From positions 1 to 34,299 of the forward strand of contig CAYSXY010000022.1 of assembly GCA_964435165.1 (NCBI GenBank): a DNA stretch of 34,299 nucleotides, given 5' to 3'. Below are positions 1 to 8,200 of this stretch, piece by piece (the stretch's first letter is position 1; each line of letters starts with the position of its first letter). The notes under the pieces were generated by a model that searched no databases, was not told where the DNA came from, and saw only the letters and a list, made by a program, of their open reading frames with translations. Position numbers and translations under genes: made by a program. Origin of the DNA: CAYSXY01 sp964435165. Its GTDB lineage: Bacteria; Pseudomonadota; Alphaproteobacteria; Rickettsiales; RI-342.

Positions 1-87
1 AGTGGAAGGTTAGAAATAAACCATAAATATTAATTTATTCGTAAACAGGACCTAATTGCTGAGGCGGAATTAACGGCTGAGGGGAAC

Positions 88-861
88 TTGAGGGGTAAAT
101 GGACTACTGCTTTAGGAACTGGCGGTACTTTTGATGCTTTTCCTCATGACGTTCCACCACCGCAAGCAAGTAATCTGGGCGGTGCGACCATACCAGAGCA
201 AATTCATACAAAATACATTCAGCTTGGCTCGATCCGGCTTTTTGCAAAAGACATTGAGCAGCTTTTTACTCAGATAAAAAAAGACTTCTCTATTGGACGT
301 TTAATCGTCACCTACAGCGCACGTGGCGGCGGTGAAGTTACAGACTACGCAGAGAATCTTCTGAAAGACAAGAACCTAAAGAACCTGACATACTGTAAAA
401 TCAATATTCAGGAACCTGAAGCGTATGGCATCAATCGTGGGGTTATATTAGAATTACGAGCGCATGGTTCTAATGACATCCGCGTACAGGGCGTTCAAGA
501 GTCTTGGGTAATCGGCAAAGCAGAGTCACTCGCCACATTCTTGAAAAATTTTGAGAGTACGCCTGTAACTGCATATAAAAAATTCGGACTAAATCTTAAC
601 CAACTGATCTTTTTCACTATGCTGGTACTAATGCCAAGCGTCAGTACAATTGAGTACCGGGCGATTTTTGCCATATCTATCCTGATTCTTTTATCATCGC
701 TATTATGGGTTCATTCAAAGTTTGTGCCCAATGCCTCAATCAGTCTTTCAGAGAAAGCACCTAACTGGTTGATGCGCAACTGGCCACCCGTTATCTCATG
801 GCTGATGGCCATTGCGGCCTCGGTTATAGCAAGCTTCATATTCTATTGGATGACTAAATAA
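88..861 (+). CDS. Membrane protein of unknown function, 5' end uncertain
   Basis: I do not recognise this 257-residue protein. About 165 soluble residues are followed by three hydrophobic segments (roughly residues 172-188, 190-208 and 232-254), so it is probably anchored in the inner membrane by its C-terminal third. The start used is TTG at 88 with a purine-rich GAGGGG only 3 bases upstream, which is poor spacing. The frame stays open back to a TAA at 31-33 with no ATG or GTG in between, and the upstream codons also read like coding sequence, so the true start may be an ATT or the 5' end may have been lost. It lies on the 3' side of tRNA-Ser, a position where integrated elements are often found, but no integrase is visible. 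That it is a real protein is fairly likely; its function is unknown. Confidence 0.6.
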   Translation: MRGKWTTALGTGGTFDAFPHDVPPPQASNLGGATIPEQIHTKYIQLGSIRLFAKDIEQLFTQIKKDFSIGRLIVTYSARGGGEVTDYAENLLKDKNLKNLTYCKINIQEPEAYGINRGVILELRAHGSNDIRVQGVQESWVIGKAESLATFLKNFESTPVTAYKKFGLNLNQLIFFTMLVLMPSVSTIEYRAIFAISILILLSSLLWVHSKFVPNASISLSEKAPNWLMRNWPPVISWLMAIAASVIASFIFYWMTK

Positions 862-935
862 GCATCTATTGCTGAAGATTGTGGGAGTTTGCCCCGTACT
901 GTCCCAGGAGTGTCCCGCGAGGTGTTTTTAAGTGG

Positions 936-1025
936 TGGCGGAAGGGGTGGGATTCGAACCCACGGAGGGGTTGCCCCCTCGCTGGTTTTCAAGACCAGTG
1001 CTTTCGACCACTCAGCCACCCTTCC
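936..1025 (-). tRNA. tRNA-Ser (anticodon UGA)
   Basis: Read on the minus strand this is a complete class II tRNA. The acceptor 5' strand GGAAGGG pairs with CCCTTCC, followed by discriminator G and an encoded CCA (936-938). The D arm is GCT..AGC, the anticodon loop is CTTGAAA with anticodon TGA, there is a long variable arm (GAGGGGGCAACCCCTC) and the T arm carries GTTCGAATC. Length is 90 nt with CCA. It decodes UCA, and by wobble other UCN codons. It is the last member of a run of tRNA-Ser-like sequences; the two upstream copies are only 5' halves. Confidence 0.97.
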
Positions 1026-1103
1026 AAAATGTATGCCCAATGATGGGCTAAAAACTTACCTCTCTTTACCGGTTTTGACTCGCCTCGTTTTAACTCGGCT
1101 CGC

Positions 1104-1203
1104 NNNNNNNNNNNNNNNNNNNNNNNNNNNNNNNNNNNNNNNNNNNNNNNNNNNNNNNNNNNNNNNNNNNNNNNNNNNNNNNNNNNNNNNNNNNNNNNNN
1201 NNN
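1104..1203. other. Assembly gap (100 N) inside the tandem repeat
   Basis: There are exactly 100 N, the usual placeholder for a gap of unknown size. The bases left of the gap (..CTCGGCTCGC) and right of it (CCTGCGGGCGGC..) are contiguous in the intact repeat copy at 1351-1372. The missing sequence is therefore most simply zero or a whole number of 157-bp units. Confidence 0.95.
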
Positions 1204-1245
1204 CCTGCGGGCGGCTTCGCCGTCCACCGCCCTTTCGGGACGGTG

Positions 1246-1282
1246 TCAAGACCAGTGCATTCAACCGCTCTGCCATCCCTCC
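1246..1282 (-). pseudogene. tRNA-Ser 5' half (copy A)
   Basis: This is a 37-nt match to the 5' half of the intact tRNA-Ser: acceptor strand GGAGGGA, D arm GCA..TGC, anticodon 5' strand CTGGT and loop CTTGA. The match stops just after the anticodon. What follows is the palindromic spacer, not the anticodon-stem 3' strand. Compared with copy B it has 5 differences, two of which form a paired swap in the D stem (A12-T24 instead of T12-A24). It cannot make a tRNA by itself. Confidence 0.8.
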
Positions 1283-1402
1283 ACAATGTATGCCCAACGA
1301 TGGGCTAAAAACGTACCTCTCTTTACCGGTTTTGACTCGCCTCGTTTTAACTCGGCTCGCCCTGCGGGCGGCTTCGCCGTCCACCGCCCTTTCGGGACGG
1401 TG

Positions 1403-1439
1403 TCAAGACCAGTGCTTTCGACCGCTCAGCCACCTCTCC
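1403..1439 (-). pseudogene. tRNA-Ser 5' half (copy B)
   Basis: This has the same structure and breakpoint as copy A: acceptor strand GGAGAGG, D arm GCT..AGC, anticodon 5' strand and loop ending at TGA, then the spacer. It differs from the intact tRNA-Ser at 3 of 37 positions, all compatible with a cloverleaf 5' half. Its 5' end lies 49 bp beyond the galU stop codon on the same strand, so read-through from galU could transcribe the array. Confidence 0.8.
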
Positions 1440-1488
1440 GAATGTCGAGTCTTATAGGACGATATCATTGCTTACGCAATCTTGCTGT

Positions 1489-2409
1489 CTAGGCGGCGGC
1501 GCTCACTGGTGTTTCTTCGCCATAACCTTCGGCTTTATGGTCGGCGGAGGCATAGGCATTGATGACCCGCTGCATTTCCTGGCCCAATTCCGGATGATTG
1601 AGGGCAAACGCAATGTTTGCCTGCAAAAAGCCGCTGCGGCTGCCGCAATCGAAGCGCGTGCCGTCGAAGCGGAAACCATGCACAGGGTGCTGAGACATTG
1701 AGGCCATAATAGCATCGGTAAGCTGAATTTCACCCCCGGCACCTGCCTGCTGGCGCTCCAGGTAATCAAAAATCTCTGGCTGCAGAATATAGCGGCCAAT
1801 CACCGCCGAGCGGGAAGGGGCAACCTCAGGGGCTGGCTTTTCCACCAGGCCTCGCGCCCGTATCAGCCGGTTCATATCTTCTGCAATATCCAGAATGCCA
1901 TATTTATTGGTTTGTTCTTGTGGCACATCCTGCACGGCTACCATATGACCGCCGGTCTGATCATGTGCATCTATCATCTGGCCGATGCAAGGCTGGTCGG
2001 AGAGAATCAGATCATCGGCCAGCAGCACGACAAATGGCTCATTATTGATGAATTGGCGGGCGCACCACACGGCATGACCCAGCCCCAATGGCGTTTGCTG
2101 GCGGGTAAAGACGATACTGCCGGCATCGGGCATCCATTGAGTGATTTCATCCAGCGCTTCCGTTTTGCCTTTATCTTTCAGAATGCAATTAAGCTCATAG
2201 GATTGATCAAAATGGTCGCTAATCGCATTTTTATTGCGGCCGGTCACAAAAATAAATTGTTCAATCCCTGCATCCATTGCCTCTTCGTAAGCATATTGGA
2301 TGAGTGGTTTATCCACTACGGGGAGCATTTCTTTGGGCATGGATTTTGTGGCCGGGAGAAAGCGGGTGCCTAAACCGCCCACGGGGAATACAGCTTTGCG
2401 GATGCGCAC
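1489..2409 (-). CDS. galU: UTP-glucose-1-phosphate uridylyltransferase
   Basis: The enzyme makes UDP-glucose from UTP and glucose-1-phosphate in the cytoplasm, feeding cell-envelope and exopolysaccharide synthesis. The 306-residue protein has the family length and opens with the nucleotide-binding loop (PVGGLGTRFLPATK, residues 9-22) followed by PKEMLPVVDKP. Other family marks are LADDLI, the NKYGILD segment, GLVEKP and GEIQLTDAI. The start is GTG at 2409, supported by AAGGAG 8 bases upstream. It is the last of three minus-strand genes (hemC, unknown 579-residue protein, galU), 31 bp beyond the middle one. The C-terminal tail beyond the catalytic domain is short and alanine-rich. Confidence 0.96.
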   Translation of the reverse strand: MRIRKAVFPVGGLGTRFLPATKSMPKEMLPVVDKPLIQYAYEEAMDAGIEQFIFVTGRNKNAISDHFDQSYELNCILKDKGKTEALDEITQWMPDAGSIVFTRQQTPLGLGHAVWCARQFINNEPFVVLLADDLILSDQPCIGQMIDAHDQTGGHMVAVQDVPQEQTNKYGILDIAEDMNRLIRARGLVEKPAPEVAPSRSAVIGRYILQPEIFDYLERQQAGAGGEIQLTDAIMASMSQHPVHGFRFDGTRFDCGSRSGFLQANIAFALNHPELGQEMQRVINAYASADHKAEGYGEETPVSAAA

Positions 2410-2440
2410 TCTCGTCGCTCCTTATTGTTATCTGTTAGTG

Positions 2441-4180
2441 TTAGCCATGATACGCGCCACCTGCACGTGCCTGATGCTCTGCTTCATAGCCGATTAAGGC
2501 CAGGAGTTCATCCATTAATTGTTGATAAATTTTAAGCGTCTGTTTTGGCGTCACTTCAATGGTGCCTTCCCAGTGCTGTACCATCAGTGATTCCATGAAT
2601 TGACGGTATTCGCTGTTAATCTCCGGGTGGAGCTGTAAGCCATCCACGCCATGCGCATGGAGATGGTCAATCAGCTCAAAGAAACGATGGCTATCCGGCA
2701 TAAATAAAGGTACCTGATGGGAAATGGCGGCTTCAACAGCCATTTCCTGCGCGCCTTTATCATTGGTGATGAGGACTAAGCCATAATGTTTGGGGTTTTC
2801 AAGCACTTCGCGGGTCTTCTCGCGGCGTTTGGCTAATGTGCTGACATAGAGCGCGATAGTTTTTTCGCCGAGATCGCGATGAAATTCGCCAAATTCAGGG
2901 CTGAATTCACGCAGAAACCGAAATAATGATGCATCAGCATAAAATGGCTCCAGCTGTTGCATCTGTTCGTCATGGGATAATTGTTCCCATTCAGCCGCTA
3001 TCAGCCCATGAATCGCCGTTATGGCTTCATCAACATTGGCTGTCACCTGTGCGTATTTCGAGGCCAGAGTCTGTTCTAATCCTTTGAGGGATAATGCTGT
3101 GTCCGGAGTGGTGGCTCCAGGGATGTGTGCATGAATATGCGTCATTGTATCACCAAGTAGTTGGCGAAATGATGGTGACACATGAATGAGAAGCGCCAGT
3201 AAATCCCGGTTTTTCGTGAAGCTATGCAGGCGCTCCTGCAGGGCGTACCGGGCGCTTTCCTGTTTTTTGTCTGTGCTGTCCGTTGTGTTTACGTCGTTGA
3301 GCAGTTCCTGGATATCCGATGCATCCAGCCGACTGATTTTGCGGAATACTTTCTTCGGGTTACCGGGGGTGATGTCAAAGGCTTGGGTCAGTTCCTGTTC
3401 CATTGCTTCCCAGCGAAGAGTCGCGTGAGGATTGGCATCACACCAGGCAATGACATCCAGTAAGCTTTGTGCTGCTCGCTCGGAAAAGGTGTCGGGATGC
3501 GCATCCTGCACGAATGGCAGAGTCCAACTATGCTTAAACCATGTTTCAATCTCAGCATAATCGGATCGGCTAAAGGGAAAATCCGCACCATTGAGGCGTT
3601 TTAATACAGTATCATTCCGTTCCACCATCCGGCTTAAGCGCTGCAGGCTGTCGATAAAATCCGGTAGACGGTTTTTTAAGGAGGCCAGTTGGTGGCTGAT
3701 CCAATGATCAAGTGCCTCTATGCCGTCTTGCGTTGCGATGCCACGGGCGTGTTTTTGCAAGTTAGACATCACCTGTTTTGCCATTGCGATATAGGTGTCA
3801 TGCAGGGCTGTTTGTTCCACCTCCAGATAGCGCGGCGCGCCATTATCCGGCGGAATGTGATAGTCTTTGCTGATGAGTTCCAGCACGGAGCCGGGCGTCA
3901 TTTCTTCCGGTGATTTAAGAAAGACCGGGTCAATCACCCGGCCAATTTCATTGAGCAGAATGTTGGTGAAGACAATTTCGATAAACAGGTTGAGTGGAGG
4001 ATCTCGCAAGACAGGAATGAGTTCGCGCAGTTTAATCAACCGTTCCCTGTCCAACTGATTGACATCAAAAATCACTTTCCAATAAATATTGTCGCCACGC
4101 GCGGCGTCATGCACCGGTGCAGGCACGCGAACGGGATACAGATGCGCCGGGAGGTTGAGGGGAGTGCTGCGTTTCGCCAT
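2441..4180 (-). CDS. Protein of unknown function, 579 residues
   Basis: I do not recognise this protein. It is long, mostly helical in appearance, lacks a signal peptide and lacks any membrane segment, so it is probably cytoplasmic. Histidine and charged residues are frequent, and no catalytic motif stands out. The ATG at 4180 is the first in frame after an upstream stop; no good Shine-Dalgarno sequence precedes it. It sits between hemC (52 bp upstream) and galU (31 bp downstream), all on the minus strand, so co-transcription is plausible, but this gives no clear hint of function. It is open over its whole length with codon use like its neighbours, so it is a real gene. Confidence 0.8.
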   Translation of the reverse strand: MAKRSTPLNLPAHLYPVRVPAPVHDAARGDNIYWKVIFDVNQLDRERLIKLRELIPVLRDPPLNLFIEIVFTNILLNEIGRVIDPVFLKSPEEMTPGSVLELISKDYHIPPDNGAPRYLEVEQTALHDTYIAMAKQVMSNLQKHARGIATQDGIEALDHWISHQLASLKNRLPDFIDSLQRLSRMVERNDTVLKRLNGADFPFSRSDYAEIETWFKHSWTLPFVQDAHPDTFSERAAQSLLDVIAWCDANPHATLRWEAMEQELTQAFDITPGNPKKVFRKISRLDASDIQELLNDVNTTDSTDKKQESARYALQERLHSFTKNRDLLALLIHVSPSFRQLLGDTMTHIHAHIPGATTPDTALSLKGLEQTLASKYAQVTANVDEAITAIHGLIAAEWEQLSHDEQMQQLEPFYADASLFRFLREFSPEFGEFHRDLGEKTIALYVSTLAKRREKTREVLENPKHYGLVLITNDKGAQEMAVEAAISHQVPLFMPDSHRFFELIDHLHAHGVDGLQLHPEINSEYRQFMESLMVQHWEGTIEVTPKQTLKIYQQLMDELLALIGYEAEHQARAGGAYHG

Positions 4181-4232
4181 GGCCGTAGTTTAAGCGTTCT
4201 AATCTACGCTCTTTCCTAACCATTAATTTGCT

Positions 4233-5153
4233 TTAAGAAAAGCCCGGATGTTGCGCCGCCAGCTTTTTCCCAAGTTCCCTTCCAATGAACTCGGCATCTG
4301 TTGCCGGGCCGGAGAGATAATGACGTGTGATGTTGCTGCCATCCGGCTCGGCAATCAGCCCATGCAGGGTGAGTTGCTGATTGTCATGCATCGTGGCATA
4401 GCCACCAATGGGGGTGTGACAGCTACCATCCAGCTCAGCCAGCATTGCACGCTCCGCCGTCACGCACAGGGCAGTATCCTGATGATGTATTTTGATCAAT
4501 ATATCATTTATTCTTTTGTTATTAAGCAATAATTCTATTGCAAGTGCGCCCTGGCCAACGGCAGGCAGCATTGTCTCCGGCGCCAGATAGGCGGTAATGT
4601 GTTTTTGCAAGCCAAGACGGTGAAGCCCGGCTGCGGCGAGAATAATGGCATCGAACGCCCCTTCTTCGAGTTTGCGTATGCGCGTCGTGACATTGCCACG
4701 TAAGGGGGTAATCTCCACATCCGGGCGTTGATGTTTGAGGATGCTGCTGCGGCGTAGCGAGGTGGTGCCGATGCGGCTGCCTGCGGGCAGGGCGTGCATG
4801 CTGTCATAGGCGCTGCTGAGAAACGCATCACGCGGGTCTTCGCGCACCGGTATGCAGCCAATGGCCAAACCATCCGGCAGCTTGGTGGGCATGTCTTTCA
4901 TGGAGTGCACGGCCATGTCAATGCGGCCATCCAGTAAGGCTTCTTCAATTTCCTTGGTAAAGAGGCCTTTGCCGCCAATGGCATTGAGTGGGCGGTCGGT
5001 AATGCGGTCACCGGTGGTGGTGATGGTGACAATTTCGATCTCGGCGTCCGAGAGAGCAGGGTGTGCCTGCAGCAATTGCTGTTTCACCCAGCCGGTCTGG
5101 GTGGTGGCCAGTGCGCTGCCCCGCGTGCCAATGCGAATCTTGCTTTCAGTCAT
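4233..5153 (-). CDS. hemC: Porphobilinogen deaminase (hydroxymethylbilane synthase)
   Basis: The enzyme joins four porphobilinogen molecules into hydroxymethylbilane in haem synthesis. The protein is 306 residues when started at the ATG at 5153, giving the family N-terminus IRIGTRGSALA at residues 6-16. An in-frame start further upstream would add 13 residues that do not fit the family. Visible marks are TTGD (46-49), GKGLFTKEIE (61-70), HSMKDMP with the catalytic Asp87, and GTTSLRR (129-135). Cys245 in GSCHTPIGG carries the dipyrromethane cofactor. It lies downstream of the RTX gene on the same strand but is separated from it by a strong terminator, so it probably has its own promoter within 5154-5190 or inside the terminator region. 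Confidence 0.96.
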   Translation of the reverse strand: MTESKIRIGTRGSALATTQTGWVKQQLLQAHPALSDAEIEIVTITTTGDRITDRPLNAIGGKGLFTKEIEEALLDGRIDMAVHSMKDMPTKLPDGLAIGCIPVREDPRDAFLSSAYDSMHALPAGSRIGTTSLRRSSILKHQRPDVEITPLRGNVTTRIRKLEEGAFDAIILAAAGLHRLGLQKHITAYLAPETMLPAVGQGALAIELLLNNKRINDILIKIHHQDTALCVTAERAMLAELDGSCHTPIGGYATMHDNQQLTLHGLIAEPDGSNITRHYLSGPATDAEFIGRELGKKLAAQHPGFS

Positions 5154-5190
5154 GCAGGGCTTGTAGCACAGACTGAACTGCGGCAAACAC

Positions 5191-5221
5191 AAAAAAGGAG
5201 GCTACAACCGCAGCCTCCTTT
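5191..5221 (-). terminator. Rho-independent terminator after the RTX gene
   Basis: A 10-bp perfect stem (AAAGGAGGCT/AGCCTCCTTT) with an 8-nt loop is followed on the minus strand by a run of T. It lies 24 bp beyond the RTX stop codon and just upstream of hemC, so it separates the two transcription units. Confidence 0.9.
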
Positions 5222-5245
5222 AACGATTACTATTTAATCGCTGCG

Positions 5246-8200
5246 TTATTGTGTCACATTAATGGCATCATTAATCACTAATGCATTACTACCGTTGGTA
5301 TAAACAGAGTAGTTTTGTGCACCGCCACCAGACCCATCATCCCATGTCACATCAGTGGCACTATCTGTCCAGCCGAGTGAGGTGAGGTCCACGGTGTCAT
5401 CAGCCTCACCGGTAATAATCACACCAAAATATCCATTTAATGGGGTCTGTCCGCTAATCCCGGTGATGCCAACCGCATCATGTAAATTACCAAGTGCTGG
5501 CCCGTTATCCACCATATTGTTGACGACTGCAGCACTGAGGCCGTTCAACTGCCAGCTATCATCCCGCAGGTCGATGACTTCCATATTATTCACATAGGTG
5601 TTCACGCCCGTGTTAATCTGACTAAAATCGATAGTGGTGGTCGCAGGCATCCCGTCATTCATCAGTTTGAGTGTATCAAACCCGGCGCCGCCATCATAAA
5701 GCTCGTCCTGTCCAACAATGAAGTTGGGGGTTTGAAGCACGTCGTCACCATCTTCGCCATAAAGATGGTCGAAAGTACCGGCACCGGCGTCAATGAGATC
5801 ATCGCCCATGCCACCATAGATGGTGTCATCACCCATCATGCCGTCGACCATATCATTACCACCACCGGCATTGATGCTGTCATGACCATCGCCAGCGTTG
5901 ATGATATCCGCACCCACTCCCGTCCGCAGCATGTCATCGCCAGCCCCTGTATTCGCGGTGAGCCCGGTGGAATTCAACGCATTCAGCGTCACCTGGTTGC
6001 CACCCGTCAGGACGGATGCGTCGATAATGCCGGTGAAATCGGCACTGTTCGTCTCAAAATCAAGTATATAAGAGCCATTATCATCCAGATTGATCACCTG
6101 GATGTCGTTGACATAGGTGTCAAACATGGCTGTGCCACCGGACAGAATGTGAATCGTGTCATTACCACCATTAGTGGTAATAGAGTCACCCGCTTGGATG
6201 TCATAAGCGATCGTGGCAGTGAAGGTGTCATCACCTATCGTACCGATCAAATTATCTGATGCGGTGGCAGAGAAGCTCAACGGCGAGACGGCTGTGGCGC
6301 CGATGAAGTCCAGATCATCGAGCATGAGATTACCATTGGTGACCTCAATTTCAAAATCCAGTGCACCATCACCGTCCATATCCACTTCAATGATGGTACT
6401 GCTCGCAACATGGCTATAGCGCACAGATTCCTGACCACCGCCGGTGAAACTGCCATCGCCAACAAAGTCAAATGCTCCCAGTGCACCAAGGTCAATCTGG
6501 TCGTCACCCTGGGTGAAGTCGTGAATCACCATGCGATTGCCGACGCCGGTTGCGCCCATATAGGCAGCCTGCATTTTAACCATGTCAAAACCAGCTCCAA
6601 GCGTGATCTGGTCCGCTCCTTCGGAGCTATGCACCGTATCATTGCCTGTACCGGTATTGATTACATCGTCACCGCTACCGGTTTTGATAACGTCAGCACC
6701 CACACCGGTCGTAACCTGTATGTTCTGTGCGCTGTTTTCAGCCAGCACATCCACATTATCTCCACCCGTCGCGAGTGTAGAGGCGTCGATCCTACCGCCC
6801 CAGTTGACAGTATTCGTGTTGAAATCAAGAATATAGTTTCCTCCACCATCTGCCAGGTTGATGGTTTCAACCGCCGTGATGTAGGTGCCAAACACAGCGG
6901 TACCTCCGGCTTGAATATCCAGCACATCAGTACCGCCTGCATCACTGATATTATCGCCGGTCTGAATATCATTGGCTGTTGGTGCAGTGTAGGTATCATT
7001 CCCTCCTGTACCGACCAGTGCATCTGCCGTGCCGGTGGTGAAACTCGTGGTCGATGGTGTGCCTGCGCCCATGAAATCAGCGGCAGTCAATGTCATGATG
7101 CTACCCAGAGAAATTTCAAAGTCAGGCGTGGTGTCTCCCGAAAAGTTAAATTGGGCAACGGTAGAGCCAGCAATATCTAAGAAGCGTATTTGATTTGCTG
7201 ATCCATCAAAGCCTGTCATGCCGATAAAGTCAAACGCTCCCAGCGCGGTGACATCAATCACATCCTCGCCTTGAGTGAAGTCGATAATGTTCATGCGGCC
7301 ACCGCCCAGGGCGCCTGTGTAGCCAGCCTCCAGTTTCAATGTATCATCACCACCGTTAAAGGTAACACTATCTCCCGCTTCAGAGGCAATGATCACATCA
7401 TCACCAGAGCCGCCAATAATAGTATCAACGCCCAGGCCACCTTCGATCGTCATGTTACCGGTATTGGTTGCAGCATTGACATGCAGGTTGCCCCCGGCAG
7501 CGATGAGCGAGCCATCAATCTGCACGGCATAGTTGGTTGCGCCTTCAAAAGTAAAGTCATAGATCATTGCTGGATTTTCGCCTGTAATCCAAATCTTCTC
7601 GATTTGGTTGGCACCTGTTCCAAGCGTGCCTGCACCGATGGAAGCATAACCGCCTGATTTTACCTTGATTATATCTGCGGCAGACGTTGAGCCTTCAAGC
7701 TGATCTGTATAGTAAAGCTGGTCGGCATATTCCGCATAAAATGTATTGGGCACTGCGTTATCTCCGGCGATGTCATCATTGCTCCAGCTGAGTAGATGAC
7801 TATCCTGCACAGCCCCGTCAAAGAACGAGCTGACAATCGGCCCGGTGTAGCCTTCGAGTCGGATTTGCATGTCACCCGCGCCACCATTATCCGTATCGAT
7901 GAACAGGTTGGTGCCACCCGCTGAATAGGCGAAGGAAATATCAAGACCGGCTGCGCCCAGGCTTCCTTCACCGCCACCGGAAAGCAACAGGTTGAATGTG
8001 CCAAGACTAGACAGGTCGATGATGTCTTTGTGCGGATCAAATCCATGAATCACATCGAAGTTGACCATATCGCTGTCTCCGACAGCATCGTAGACATAAG
8101 TGTCTGGTCCCAGGCCACCATCAAGGGTGTCTGCGCCTGCGCCACCTGTAAGGGTGTCGGCGCCCCAGCCGCCAAAGAGTTGGTCATTGCCGTCTTCACC

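Larger units (their letters stand above)
1026..1439 (-). repeat. 157-bp tandem repeat: tRNA-Ser 5' half plus palindromic spacer
   Basis: Two units are visible: 1283-1439, and 1026-1282 with the 100 N removed. Each is exactly 157 bp. On the minus strand a unit reads: a 37-nt tRNA-Ser 5' half ending at TGA, then about 120 bp of spacer. The spacer holds a hairpin (CACCGTCCC/GGGCGGTG), a second hairpin (GGCGG/CCGCC type), a 15-nt near-direct repeat (forms of ACTCG.CTCG), and a third hairpin GCCCA-TCGT-TGGGC. The spacers differ at 3 of about 120 positions. The complete tRNA-Ser follows the last spacer. No T-arm consensus or CCA follows either half. Confidence 0.85.

Noticed and set aside
1026..1439. 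CRISPR array
   Set aside because: The unit is 157 bp with nearly identical spacers and a tRNA half; there are no short repeats with variable spacers and no cas genes.
1246..1439. Group I or group II intron interrupting tRNA-Ser at the anticodon
   Set aside because: The spacer is only about 120 bp, and no tRNA 3' half follows it before the next 5' half, so splicing could not restore a tRNA.
889..1492. Several overlapping short ORFs on both strands across the tRNA-Ser and repeat region
   Set aside because: They are translations of tRNA and palindromic repeat sequence, some running through the N gap, without ribosome binding sites.
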